Below, one piece after another: positions 45,565 to 53,914 of a DNA stretch of 64,000 nt. Numbering within the stretch: the stretch's first letter is position 1; each line of letters begins with the position of its first letter. A program made the position numbers and the translations under genes. The stretch covers positions 36,199 through 100,198 of the forward strand of contig JAIBAE010000008.1 in assembly GCA_019695345.1 (NCBI GenBank), written 5' to 3'. Below the pieces are notes generated by a model. It searched no databases. It was not told where the DNA came from and saw nothing but the letters and a program-made list of their open reading frames with translations. The DNA comes from Bacteroidota bacterium. Lineage in GTDB: Bacteria; Bacteroidota; Ignavibacteria; Kapaibacteriales; NICIL-2.

Positions 45565-45792
45565 TAATTTTGAATAATTCCAAGAGGTATGGAATAAATA
45601 GTAATAATACCTTTTGCAGGAAAAGGTATTTGGCGTATTTTGGAAGCGAAGTAACGGATTGACCAAGAACCCAAGCCACAAGAAAGGAAGGGTATCACAT
45701 TCAGCAGTTATTCTTTTTCCCCGCGGGGCACTCGCCCAAAAACTGTATTTACTCCGCGGGTTTCGCAGGTTCCCGTTTTTAACGGTAAGGTT

Positions 45793-46281
45793 TTGGTACT
45801 GAACCAAAGCTACGAACCAATTAGTGTTTGCAGTGTTAAAAAAGCATTGCTTCTTTTATTCCTCTCTAAAGCCGAAATGGTGGAAGAACGCATTGGCGTG
45901 AGTATTCATTCGGTAGGACATATCTATCCATACCCAAGTGTTATCCGGCTGGGAGCATATATCAGAGTTCCGTATAAACGTGTAGAGCTATCGCGTAAGA
46001 ATGTTCTGCGGCGCGACTCCTTCCGTTGCCAATATTGCGGAACACACACAGCTCCGCTTACTATAGACCATATTCATCCGCGTTCGCGTGGTGGTGCCGA
46101 TACATGGGAAAACCTAACAACGGCATGTATCCCGTGTAATAACAAAAAAGGAAGCCGAACACCCGAGGAAGCAAATATGCGGTTGCTTTCCAAACCACGT
46201 AAACCAAACCATATTGTTTTTATGAAACACTTTATGGGAAAAGTGGAAGACCCGTGGCGTCCGTATTTGTTTGCCGACTAA
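45793..46281 (+). CDS. HNH endonuclease family protein (start uncertain)
   Basis: At least 162 residues. The HNH domain is C-terminal: FRCQYCGTHTAPLTIDHIHP (first Cys pair, then the D-H core), RGGADTWENLTTACIPCNNKKGSRT, giving the CxxC..DH..N..CxxCN zinc and ββα-metal pattern. The N-terminal VLNQSYEPISVCSVKKALLL block is shared by a widespread HNH group, which normally begins MxGKVLVLNQ. Here the codons NGKV do precede the TTG at 45793, but without an ATG; the frame stays open back to 45655. The true start may be a rare codon (ATT 45658) or upstream of it. No mobile element or toxin context. Confidence 0.8.
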   Translation: MVLNQSYEPISVCSVKKALLLLFLSKAEMVEERIGVSIHSVGHIYPYPSVIRLGAYIRVPYKRVELSRKNVLRRDSFRCQYCGTHTAPLTIDHIHPRSRGGADTWENLTTACIPCNNKKGSRTPEEANMRLLSKPRKPNHIVFMKHFMGKVEDPWRPYLFAD

Positions 46282-46321
46282 CACAAACTAAGTGCAATAT
46301 AAAAGTAAGTATCATGCTTTG

Positions 46322-46329
46322 TACATTTG
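46322..46329 (+). promoter_or_regulatory. Possible -7 promoter element for the cupin gene
   Basis: TACATTTG (TAnnTTTG) 27 bases before the start codon. Confidence 0.25.
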
Positions 46330-46356
46330 TACTAATAGCATCGTTTAACTATTACT

Positions 46357-46731
46357 ATGTATCATATGGCAACACATATACAACAACCAATTATTATTCA
46401 GGCAGCCGGCAATAAACCTAAAGTTATAGAGGAGTTTATTGGCAGAGTAAACTCCCATACAGAACAATGCAGTATAGCCCGCATGAACAGCCCCGAAGGT
46501 TGGCAAGAACCCGGGCAAACCCCTGAATTCGATGAGTTCTCTGTAGTGTTGCGTGGAACACTTCGTGTAACAACATCAGCCAACGTGCATGATGTTCACG
46601 CCGGGCAAGCAATACACAATAAAGCAGGTGAGTGGGTGCAATACAGCACCCCGTTTGAAGGCGGTGCAGAATACATTGCCGTATGTGTTCCGGCTTTTGC
46701 CCCGGATACAGTACACCGCGACAGTATATAA
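46357..46731 (+). CDS. Cupin-domain protein
   Basis: A 124-residue single-domain cupin. The first cupin motif is degenerate (PEFDEFSVVLRGTLRV in place of the G(X)5HXH form, with E and D at ligand positions), and the second reads VHAGQAIHNKAGEWVQYSTP. It resembles small cupins of Bacteroidota with the SIARMNSPEGWQEPGQTPEFDE opening. The missing HxH pair means metal binding, if any, would differ from classical dioxygenase-type cupins. The function is not known. An ATG at 46366 is an alternative start. Confidence 0.8.
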   Translation: MYHMATHIQQPIIIQAAGNKPKVIEEFIGRVNSHTEQCSIARMNSPEGWQEPGQTPEFDEFSVVLRGTLRVTTSANVHDVHAGQAIHNKAGEWVQYSTPFEGGAEYIAVCVPAFAPDTVHRDSI

Positions 46732-46762
46732 CCACAACAGTTCATATGGTACACATAAAAAA

Positions 46763-46792
46763 AGCCGTTACAGTATTGTACCTGTAACGGCT
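46763..46792 (-). terminator. Strong terminator for the minus-strand gene at 46816
   Basis: An 11-bp perfect stem AGCCGTTACAG / CTGTAACGGCT. On the minus strand it is followed by TTTTTTTATG. It may also stop the convergent cupin transcript. Confidence 0.88.
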
Positions 46793-46815
46793 TATAACGT
46801 TGTTGGGAAGTTACC

Positions 46816-47286
46816 TTACCACGTCCACTCTATTTTTTGGTAGGTAAAAGAAGTGCCTGTTTTGCTGATTTGTAATACTAACGATGATGAAGTATCGCGT
46901 AATTTAGTTTTACCATCTATTTCTTTTGCTTTGGCAACAGCTTGGTCTTTTGTGTCGAAGTCAAATACCTCTCCGTTGTGTAACACCACAAATGGCTTGT
47001 GCATGCGTTTACCTGTTGGCAAGCCCGATGCCGCATCGCGCGGGGAAACGATACCAGTTGGAACATAAACGGTGTATGTTCCTCCATTCCATTGAATCTT
47101 GGAAACTAACACCGGCTGACCCGGTGGTAACCCATTTAAAGAAATACGTCCGTTAGCAGATTTGGAAGAAGCTTTTATCACTTCTCCTTTAATACCATCT
47201 ATTTCTAAAAGGTAATCCGAAGCAGCAAATATTTGTACTGCTGTTACTACAAACAATGTAAGTGCAAATGCAAAAAAACGTTTCAT
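46816..47286 (-). CDS. Exported protein with faint Hcp-like sequence
   Basis: A 156-residue protein with a signal peptide (MKRFFAFALTLFVVTAVQIFA). The mature part begins SDYLLEIDGIKGE and contains SPRDAASGLPTGKRMHKPF. Both phrases recall the Hcp tube-protein family of type VI secretion systems, but Hcp lacks a signal peptide and no other T6SS gene is here. It may be a secreted Hcp-fold relative. The rest (LHNGEVFDFDTKDQAVAKAKEID) is not recognised. The family is not assigned with confidence. Confidence 0.65.
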   Translation of the reverse strand: MKRFFAFALTLFVVTAVQIFAASDYLLEIDGIKGEVIKASSKSANGRISLNGLPPGQPVLVSKIQWNGGTYTVYVPTGIVSPRDAASGLPTGKRMHKPFVVLHNGEVFDFDTKDQAVAKAKEIDGKTKLRDTSSSLVLQISKTGTSFTYQKIEWTW

Positions 47287-47506
47287 GGAATCTCTCCGTT
47301 AAAGTACATACAATGTCCGGCTGTAATACCGGAGCCAATTTAGTTTTGTTATCAAGTGTTCAACAGCGTGTAGTTGAACGGGCGCAAAACTACAGATACG
47401 CCCCATACTAAAACATTCAAATGAGCAAACAAGTAATACCAATGAGTAAATGTTCCATTTGGGTAGGTAAAATGCCTTTTAAACTTTTAAAAACATAATT
47501 TCTTTT
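47287..47506. other. Spacer with no recognised feature
   Basis: 220 bases between the exported protein and element A copy 16. Likely contains the minus-strand promoter, but no match to TAnnTTTG is convincing. Confidence 0.4.
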
Positions 47507-47739
47507 TGCTATCGCAATCCGCACTATACCACGCAAATCCAGTGTTGGTGTTGCGTTGCGGAACAGAACTGCCACAACCAAACACCATTGTTCGTGATAG
47601 GCGTGATTGAAGAACAATAACGTATTCTTCTTCTTTCACAATACATTACTTGCATATCGTTCAGTTTCACAAGGTAAGACTTTTGGGACAGAAAATTTTC
47701 TGCCCAAACACGCAACGCTTGGTGCGGACTGCGATAGCA
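47507..47739. repeat. Element A, complete copy (copy 16)
   Basis: 233 bp from TGCTATCGCAATCCGCAC to GGTGCGGACTGCGATAGCA. Its right arm contains a palindrome around 47685-47705 (GGGACAGAAAATTTTCTGCCC differs in one base from that in copy 19; core CAGAAAATTTTCTG). Confidence 0.85.
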
Positions 47740-47757
47740 AATAACTATTTACCTATG

Positions 47758-49122
47758 TTATGCAAAAACCTGCGCAACCGTTTGTAAAAGTTCTTCGGCT
47801 TCGGTGCGGGTTGGTGCCTCCGAGATGATACGAATAATGGGTTCGGTGTTGGATGCACGCACCTGCACCCAGCTGTTGGGTAAGTCCACACGGATGCCAT
47901 CTTGTGTGTTGATGTTGCCTTGCGGGAATAACCCGCCTACCGATGGGAACAATTGTTTTACATCGCCACTGATTTCCTGTTTGTATTTTATCATGGTGTA
48001 TGGTGTTGTGTTGACAAGTGTGTTCCACTCGGTGGTTGTTGTATTGCCAAGTAACCATAGTACAAGCGCAACACCAACAAGCGAATCGCGACCGTAATGA
48101 CAAGCCGGAAGAATAACGCCGCCACTGCCTTCGCCGCCAATTACCGCATTGTGTAGTTGCATTGCACGCACTACATTTATTTCGCCAACGGGAGCTAACG
48201 CACATGTGCCGCCGTATCGTTCGGTAGCGTCGATTGCCATACGCGATGTTGAAAGGTTTACTACCGATTTCCGTTCATAGTTCGGGAAGAGTTCTATGTT
48301 GCGCATCACAGCTTCAACGGCAAGCATTATGGTTTTCTCTTCGCCTATGGCATTGCCATTGTTTCCTATTAAAACCAGACGGTCTGCATCGGGGTCAACC
48401 GAGATACCTATATCTGCGTTATGCTCTCGTACTGCATTGCAAAGTTCGGTAAGGTTTTCCGGTAGTGGCTCGGGTGTGTGCGGAAACAAGCCGGAAGCAT
48501 TACAGAATAACTCAATCACTTCAACACCAAAACATCGTAGTAGCTCCGGCACTATAACCGAGCCCGAACAATGTACGGCATCAACAACGGCTTTAATCTT
48601 TGTAGCACGTATGCGCTCAACAACATCGGGTGTAAACATGGGCAACGAAGTAATTGCCGCTATGTGTTTTTGTGCCGCATCGGTTATGTGTTCAATAGTT
48701 CCGTGTTGTTGCTCGTGTTTATATACAAACTCTTTTCCGTCTACGTGCTTCCATAGTGTTGCATTTTGTTCTGCATCTAAAAACACTCCATCGGCGCCAA
48801 TAAATTTTAGTCCGTTCCATGGTGCCGGGTTGTGCGAGGCAGTTATGACAATACCGCCAACAGCATCGCTGTGTTCGGTAAGTAGTTGTACAGTTGGTGT
48901 TGGTACCATTCCAAGCAGACGTACTGTTCTTCCACAGGCGGCTAATGCGCCGCAAACAATTTGTTCAATCCACACGCCCGATGGACGCCCGTCGCGCCCA
49001 ACAACTATTGCGCCTTCGGGCAACATTGCCGAAAACGCCGAAACATATTCTGTAACAAGTGCAGGTGTAAGCGAATCGCCAAGTGTTGCACGCAAACCGG
49101 AAATAGAACGAATAACAGGCAT
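47758..49122 (-). CDS. glmM: Phosphoglucosamine mutase-type phosphohexomutase
   Basis: A 454-residue alpha-D-phosphohexomutase. The catalytic serine is S96 in TASHNPAPWNGLKF, the metal loop is DPDADRLVLIG, the sugar-binding loop is GGEGSGGVI, and the phosphate-binding loop is VRASNTEPIIRI. The TASHNP-WNGLKF form is that of GlmM-like enzymes, which convert glucosamine-6-phosphate to the 1-phosphate for UDP-GlcNAc synthesis. A phosphomannomutase role is not excluded. The start at 49122 gives MPVIRSISGLR, and the longer frame is repeat DNA. Element A copy 16 starts 18 bases after the stop. Confidence 0.88.
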   Translation of the reverse strand: MPVIRSISGLRATLGDSLTPALVTEYVSAFSAMLPEGAIVVGRDGRPSGVWIEQIVCGALAACGRTVRLLGMVPTPTVQLLTEHSDAVGGIVITASHNPAPWNGLKFIGADGVFLDAEQNATLWKHVDGKEFVYKHEQQHGTIEHITDAAQKHIAAITSLPMFTPDVVERIRATKIKAVVDAVHCSGSVIVPELLRCFGVEVIELFCNASGLFPHTPEPLPENLTELCNAVREHNADIGISVDPDADRLVLIGNNGNAIGEEKTIMLAVEAVMRNIELFPNYERKSVVNLSTSRMAIDATERYGGTCALAPVGEINVVRAMQLHNAVIGGEGSGGVILPACHYGRDSLVGVALVLWLLGNTTTTEWNTLVNTTPYTMIKYKQEISGDVKQLFPSVGGLFPQGNINTQDGIRVDLPNSWVQVRASNTEPIIRIISEAPTRTEAEELLQTVAQVFA

Positions 49123-49175
49123 GATAGTATAATAAGTTATTGTACGTAATGAAACCGCGAAGATACGATTTGAAA

Positions 49176-49250
49176 TGGTTTCCCACTTCAGCCGAAGCAA
49201 ACCTTTAGCGCGCAAACCCGGTGCGAAACGACCGTTACAGCGCCGCAATG
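49176..49250 (-). repeat. Element B (copy 7)
   Basis: Minus-strand GCGGCGCTGTAACGGTCGTT, CGCACCGGGTTTGCGCGC and GCTTCGGCTGAAGTGGGAAA. It lies 54 bases upstream of glmM. Confidence 0.8.
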
Positions 49251-49328
49251 TGTGAGAATCATATGTACCGTTTAAACGTAGAGATGCAGTGTGTTGCGTC
49301 TTTCCGGTAGAGTGATATATTCCGGGTA

Positions 49329-49740
49329 GGTTCACGCAACGAACGCAAAGGTAAAACTCAACGAACGCAACGTTCTTCATTGCGAACCTTTATCCGAACC
49401 CTTGCGCACCTTGCGAGCAACTATCTGTATTGATTCGTGTTTATCAGTGATATTCGCGGTTACAGAGTTGGTTCACGCAACGAACGCAAAGGTAAAACTC
49501 AACGAACGCAACGTTCTACCTTGCGAACCTTTATCCGAACCCTTGCGCACCTTGCGAGCAACTATCTGTATTGCTTCGTGTTTATCAGTGATATTCGTGT
49601 TTATCAGTGATATTCGCGGTTACAGAGTTAAGTTCATGCAACGAACGCAAAGGTAAAACTCAACGAACGCAATGTTCTTCATTGCGAACCTTTATCCGAA
49701 CCCTTGCGCACCTTGCGAGCAACTAAATATATTGATTTGT
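49329..49740. repeat. Tandem repeat C, three units of about 141 bp
   Basis: Unit 1 is 49329-49469 (141 bp), unit 2 is 49470-49630 (161 bp, with an extra 20-bp copy of a TATCAGTGATATTCG phrase), and unit 3 is from 49631 and incomplete. Each carries TTCACGCAACGAACGCAAAG, GCGAACCTTTATCCGAACCC and CTTGCGAGCAAC. Only small changes separate units. Single relatives lie at 45121-45174 and, weaker, near 27095. The open frame through it is not a gene. Confidence 0.85.
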
Positions 49741-49748
49741 ACAGAAAT

Positions 49749-49838
49749 CAACGATAGCCATTGTTTGGTAGTTGCCGTTTTCTCCCGCACATCTACTGCT
49801 TTTTCTTGCACAACATGTGGAGCGGTCGGGCGATAGCA
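49749..49838 (-). repeat. Element A, single arm (copy 17)
   Basis: Ends GAGCGGTCGGGCGATAGCA. Contains TTTCTCCCGCACATC and begins near ACGATAGCCATT. Confidence 0.75.
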
Positions 49839-49909
49839 GAAGATAATTCTATGGTGGTTCCCAATACTATTTCCTAACTTGCCTGCGGTAGTTATTTAAC
49901 GGAGGTTTT

Positions 49910-51202
49910 ATGGAAGCAATAGTTTTGGTGCTTGCCTTATGTATTTGCGGTGCGGCATTGTATGCCATTTATCGTGGCGTGGATGTGCGCCTTGTACTGT
50001 TTAGCGCAGGGCTGTTGCTTGCCTTGTTAAAAGGACTTCCGCTTGCAATATTCGATGCGTTTTTTAAAACAATGGGCGACGGTAAAATTATAGGACCCAT
50101 TTGTTCGGCAATGGGTTTTGCTTTTGTATTACGCGCAACCGGTGCCGACCAAGAAATGGTGCGGTTGCTGTTGGCTCCGTTGCAACGATACCGTTGGTTG
50201 TTAATTCCCGGTGGGTGTGCGGTTGGTTTTGTAACAAACATGGCTATTACAAGTCAGACTGCGGCGGCGGCGGCGGTTGGTCCAATTCTAATTCCGTTAA
50301 TGTTAGCCGCGCGGTTTCATCCGTTAGTTGCTGCGGGTACGTTAGTGTTGGGTTGTTCTGCGGGCGGTAACTTGTTTAACCCGGGCGAGCCCGATGTAGT
50401 TAATGTTCAGCAAGCAGTTAATGTTCCGGTGCATGAGGTAATCAACAACATTGTTGCGCCGGAACTTGCCGGGTTTGTTGTGGCGGTGATGTTATTTATC
50501 CTAATAACCCGCAAATTCGGTTTGATTGATTCCGATGTGCAAAGTACCGAGCATTCAAAACCTATCAATTACCTAAAAGCGTTGTTACCACCATTGCCTG
50601 TTGCTATTGTGTTTGCGTGTTTACCGCAGTTTGGGCTATTTCCGGAGTTAGCAAAATTGTATCCCGATGGTTTGCCGGTATCGCACGCAATGATATTCTC
50701 TACGTTTGTAACAATGCTTGTTGTGCGGAAAGATATATCGCCACTTACCAAACAGTTTTTTGAAGGGTTGGGGTACGGGTATGTTCATGTGATATCGCTT
50801 ATTATTGCCGCTTCGTGTTTTATAAAAGGACTTGAAACTGTTGGTTTAATTACCGCACTTGTTGGAGCTATATCCGGCAATCAATTGGTAGGAAATATCA
50901 TGAGCTTGTTTTCGCCGTTGGGGCTGGCAGTATTAAGTGGCTCGGGTACTGCACCAAGTGTTAGTTTTTCTAAAGCGGTGTTGCCACAGTTAACACAAAC
51001 TATGGGCGTTGCTACAGCACTTGATGCGGGCACGCTTGGTGCAATAGGTGCAACATTTGGCCGAACCATGTCGCCTGTTGCGGCTATTGTAATTTTTACT
51101 TCCACGTTGTGCAATGTACCACCAAAAGATATAGTAAAAAGTTTAGCTGTTCCGCTGCTTGTTGGTGCAGTAGTTGCGTTAGTTGTTGTTATGATGTTAT
51201 AA
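49910..51202 (+). CDS. dcuC: DcuC-family C4-dicarboxylate transporter
   Basis: A 430-residue inner-membrane carrier with about 12 hydrophobic helices. The sequence follows the DcuC family, which exchanges succinate for fumarate or other C4-dicarboxylates under anaerobic conditions: NMAITSQTAAAAAVGPILIP, GCSAGGNLFNPGEPDVVNV and SGSGTAPSVSFSKAVLPQL are typical. GGAGG precedes the ATG. The next gene starts 19 bases downstream, so the two form an operon. The substrate is inferred from the family. Confidence 0.9.
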   Translation: MEAIVLVLALCICGAALYAIYRGVDVRLVLFSAGLLLALLKGLPLAIFDAFFKTMGDGKIIGPICSAMGFAFVLRATGADQEMVRLLLAPLQRYRWLLIPGGCAVGFVTNMAITSQTAAAAAVGPILIPLMLAARFHPLVAAGTLVLGCSAGGNLFNPGEPDVVNVQQAVNVPVHEVINNIVAPELAGFVVAVMLFILITRKFGLIDSDVQSTEHSKPINYLKALLPPLPVAIVFACLPQFGLFPELAKLYPDGLPVSHAMIFSTFVTMLVVRKDISPLTKQFFEGLGYGYVHVISLIIAASCFIKGLETVGLITALVGAISGNQLVGNIMSLFSPLGLAVLSGSGTAPSVSFSKAVLPQLTQTMGVATALDAGTLGAIGATFGRTMSPVAAIVIFTSTLCNVPPKDIVKSLAVPLLVGAVVALVVVMML

Positions 51203-51221
51203 CGAGAGTAAGGAAAAAGAT

Positions 51222-52361
51222 ATGTCGACACTTTCATTTTGGGAACGAGAAGAGTTATTACAATGTACTGTTGTTGTGGTTGGGTCGGGGATTATAGGTC
51301 TTTCCGCAGCAATAACTATTAAAGAACAACACCCGCACTACGATGTTGTTGTGTTAGAGCGCGAGATACTTCCCGCAGGTGCAAGTACAAAGAATGCCGG
51401 CTTTGCCTGTTACGGAAGTCTTACCGAGATTCTTCACGATGTTAACGTAATGGGTGTGGAAACTGCAACCAACATTATAGCGCACCGCAAACGTGGCTTG
51501 GATATGTTGCGTGCCCGCTTAGGCGATGACAGCATTGGCTTAGAGCCCAACGGCGGATACGAACTATTATGGGGAACTGCAAGCAATGCCATACAACACA
51601 TTGATATGGTTAATGAGTTGATGCAACCCATATTTGGCAATGGCTATTTTACTGTAAACAATGAGCTGATTTCCCGCTTTGGTTTTAACCTAACACGAGT
51701 AGAGCACATAGTTGCAACACAACACGAAGGTGGCATCAACTCCGGTAAGGCAATAAAGAATCTTGCGTTGCTGGCAACAGCAAAAGGTGTGCGTCTCATC
51801 ACCGGAGCTGATGTTCGCTCGGTTGAAGAGCACAATGGTGGTGTTGATGTTGCCGTACATCGCCATGTACTTGGCGATACCGTGTGTTTCCGCGCAGAGC
51901 GTGTTGTGTTGTGTACCAATGCACTTGCAACGCAACTGATGCCTGCTTTGGCAATCAAGCCCGCCCGCGGACAAGTTCTTATTACACATCCTATACCGCA
52001 GTTGCCGTTTAAAGGTGTGTTTCATTTTGATGAAGGGTTTTACTACTTCCGCAATGTTGGGAGCCGCGTGTTATTTGGCGGCGGACGTAATCTTGATATT
52101 GAAGGCGAAACAACATCCGAGTTCCAAACAACCGAGCACCTGCAACACAACTTAGATGAATACTTACGCACGGTAATTCTACCCGGAACAGACTACACTG
52201 TAGATATGCGATGGGCGGGAATTATGGGCTTTAATGCAAACAAGTTACCCATAGTGCAACGCATTAGCACAAATGTAGTAGCGGGGTTTGGCTGTAACGG
52301 AATGGGTGTTGCTATTGGGTCGGACATTGGCGCACAAGCCGCAGAATTAATATGTGCATAA
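51222..52361 (+). CDS. FAD-dependent oxidoreductase, DAO family
   Basis: A 379-residue flavoprotein of the D-amino-acid-oxidase/GlpO type. The FAD motif VVVVGSGIIGLSAAITIKEQ lies at residues 17-36, ERE and the ASTKNAGFACYGS active-site loop follow, and the C-terminal GCNGMGVAIGSDIGAQAAEL closes the FAD site. The NAGFACYGS loop is that of a subgroup annotated as FAD-binding oxidoreductases in Bacteroidota and does not tell the substrate. It is co-transcribed with dcuC, so oxidation of a small organic or amino acid taken up is a fair guess. Confidence 0.85.
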   Translation: MSTLSFWEREELLQCTVVVVGSGIIGLSAAITIKEQHPHYDVVVLEREILPAGASTKNAGFACYGSLTEILHDVNVMGVETATNIIAHRKRGLDMLRARLGDDSIGLEPNGGYELLWGTASNAIQHIDMVNELMQPIFGNGYFTVNNELISRFGFNLTRVEHIVATQHEGGINSGKAIKNLALLATAKGVRLITGADVRSVEEHNGGVDVAVHRHVLGDTVCFRAERVVLCTNALATQLMPALAIKPARGQVLITHPIPQLPFKGVFHFDEGFYYFRNVGSRVLFGGGRNLDIEGETTSEFQTTEHLQHNLDEYLRTVILPGTDYTVDMRWAGIMGFNANKLPIVQRISTNVVAGFGCNGMGVAIGSDIGAQAAELICA

Positions 52362-52378
52362 TGTAGTACCTTATTTTA

Positions 52379-52468
52379 TGCTATCGCAAACCGCACCAAA
52401 TGTTGCAACGCAAATACATCCTCCCCCTGCGGGAAAGAACGTCAAGTAAGAAAGAATGGTTATCGTGA
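52379..52468 (+). repeat. Element A, single arm (copy 18)
   Basis: Begins TGCTATCGCAAACCGCACC 17 bases after the stop. Contains CCCTGCGGGAAAGAACG and ends GGTTATCGTGATAA, giving the clearest full arm. Its last 9 bases reach into the 3' end of the convergent gene. Confidence 0.85.
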
Positions 52469-53095
52469 TAAAAGTTGGTTAATCGTATCTGCATGAGTTA
52501 TTATCATTAAATGACCTCCGTTTTCTATAACTATATCTGTATGCACAAACGTTAGGGGAAGTATTCTATCTTGCTTACCGTGAATATGAAGTACATTAGT
52601 TAGTAGTGTTTGGTTTTTCCAACGTACGATGTTGTCTATAGCCCATTGTAAAAAGTTTGTGTCGGTATCTTTCAGGATTTGGCGAAGCAATTGTTTGTCT
52701 TGTAGCGAGTTCACTCCAAACAACCAATACGTAAAAAATGATGCACGCTTGAGTACATACTCCGGTAGCAGTTTATGTACCCTTAGCTTGCCTAACAAAC
52801 GATAATACCACGGTATCTCATTCTTGGTTTTAGCCGACGAAACAAGAATTACCTTTTCAGTTTCAATCTGCTTTGCAACCTCTGTGGCAATAATACCACC
52901 AAACGATAATCCCAACAGTATAGGTTTAGGTGATGTAATCTGATTGATTATGCGGCTGGCATACTGTTCAATTTCTTCATCCTTATTTGCTGGTACCCAT
53001 GTTATATATGTAGTATTGTATTCTGAAACATCGAGTTTGTAAAAAACACGTTCATCGGCACCAAGCCCGCTAAATATGTAAAGATCTTTTCTCAA
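52460..53095 (-). CDS. Alpha/beta hydrolase
   Basis: A 211-residue small hydrolase. The nucleophile elbow is GLSFGG (Ser near residue 64), the acid is probably the Asp of HGKQDRILP, and the base is the His of ENGGHLMI. The SGLGADERVF start is found in a group of short Bacteroidota alpha/beta hydrolases. No signal peptide is seen. The substrate is not known. The last bases of the gene overlap the inner end of element A copy 18 (GGTTATCGTGATAA), so that repeat has supplied or replaced its C-terminus. Confidence 0.85.
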   Translation of the reverse strand: MRKDLYIFSGLGADERVFYKLDVSEYNTTYITWVPANKDEEIEQYASRIINQITSPKPILLGLSFGGIIATEVAKQIETEKVILVSSAKTKNEIPWYYRLLGKLRVHKLLPEYVLKRASFFTYWLFGVNSLQDKQLLRQILKDTDTNFLQWAIDNIVRWKNQTLLTNVLHIHGKQDRILPLTFVHTDIVIENGGHLMIITHADTINQLLSR

Positions 53096-53186
53096 TGTGC
53101 TGTGTTTATTTTACAACTCTTAATTTATAATTTAAAAAGGTCACTTCATCTTTTTACCCTGTGCCGGATGTTAAACGAAGTGTTGC

Positions 53187-53642
53187 TTAGTCAGTAGCGC
53201 ATGAGCCGGAAAGTTCATACGTGTAGTCGTTGAATGTTTCGTTGGATTTTTCAGCACCTGTTTTAGAAAAAAGAGCTTGTCCGCTTATGTTGTCTGTTGA
53301 AGTTCCTAACCAAAGTTCATTTACGTTGTCTTTGGTAAGTTGTTCTTTTAGCTCGCTAATTAATGCTTTGCCAATACCATTTTTCCTAAACTCTTGTAAT
53401 ACTTCTATATCGTACAAGTACGCCAAGTAATGAGCCGAATAAATTGATGGAAATTTGTAACCAAGGCAATACGCCACAATTTGCTCATCTGTTTTTGCTA
53501 CATATAAATACGTTCTATCATCCTGTAAAGCATTTGCCAAGTGATTAATGGTAGGACTTTCTTCGCACGTTAAAAAGTCGTCAATTAAACGTTGAATTAA
53601 TGAAGTATCTGTATTTGTTAGTCTTAAAACTTGAAATTTCAT
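53187..53642 (-). CDS. GNAT-family N-acetyltransferase
   Basis: A 151-residue acetyltransferase. The acetyl-CoA binding motif A is visible as LQEFRKNGIGKALISELKEQL (R/Q-x-x-G-x-G/A form: RKNGIGKA), after the YLYDIEVL strand. The C-terminal NISGQALFSKTGAEKS is the typical motif B region. The length and the N-terminal IQRLIDDFLTCEESPT segment match small AAC(3)-I-like GNATs, but no antibiotic substrate can be claimed. Codon use appears more AT-rich than in dcuC. Confidence 0.85.
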   Translation of the reverse strand: MKFQVLRLTNTDTSLIQRLIDDFLTCEESPTINHLANALQDDRTYLYVAKTDEQIVAYCLGYKFPSIYSAHYLAYLYDIEVLQEFRKNGIGKALISELKEQLTKDNVNELWLGTSTDNISGQALFSKTGAEKSNETFNDYTYELSGSCATD

Positions 53643-53780
53643 TTGGGATTTAATTTGTGGGTGTTTGTTATATAAATATTACTTCCATTGGATTTCTGCA
53701 AAGCTACAATCCGTTTAGAGACTGGTGCATTTACACAAGACTGTTATCAATTACTCTCAAACATACCAATCATTAGTATT

Positions 53781-53896
53781 CCAACCTACACGATTAATGG
53801 TGTGTTGTGGTTGAGGTTCTATCCCGCAAGGCAACGTTAGTTGGGGCAGAAAATTTTCTGCCCGTACGTGACTACTTGGTGCGGATTGCGATAGCA
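53781..53896 (-). repeat. Element A, single arm with palindrome (copy 19)
   Basis: Ends GGTGCGGATTGCGATAGCA 18 bases from the next stop. Contains the perfect 20-bp palindrome GGGCAGAAAATTTTCTGCCC (53844-53863) and CTATCCCGCAAG. Confidence 0.85.
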
Positions 53897-53914
53897 TACT
53901 ATTCATATACTATA

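Noticed and set aside
49123..49380. 86-residue N-terminal extension of GlmM
   Set aside because: It reads through element B copy 7 and the C repeat. GlmM begins at MPVIRS (49122).
49402..49656. 84-residue open frame inside the tandem repeat
   Set aside because: It is generated by the repeated sequence, with the same peptide phrase twice and no start signal.
49329..49740. CRISPR-like array
   Set aside because: Units are 141-161 bp with no separate short repeat and variable spacer, and there are only three. No cas genes are present. It is an ordinary tandem repeat.
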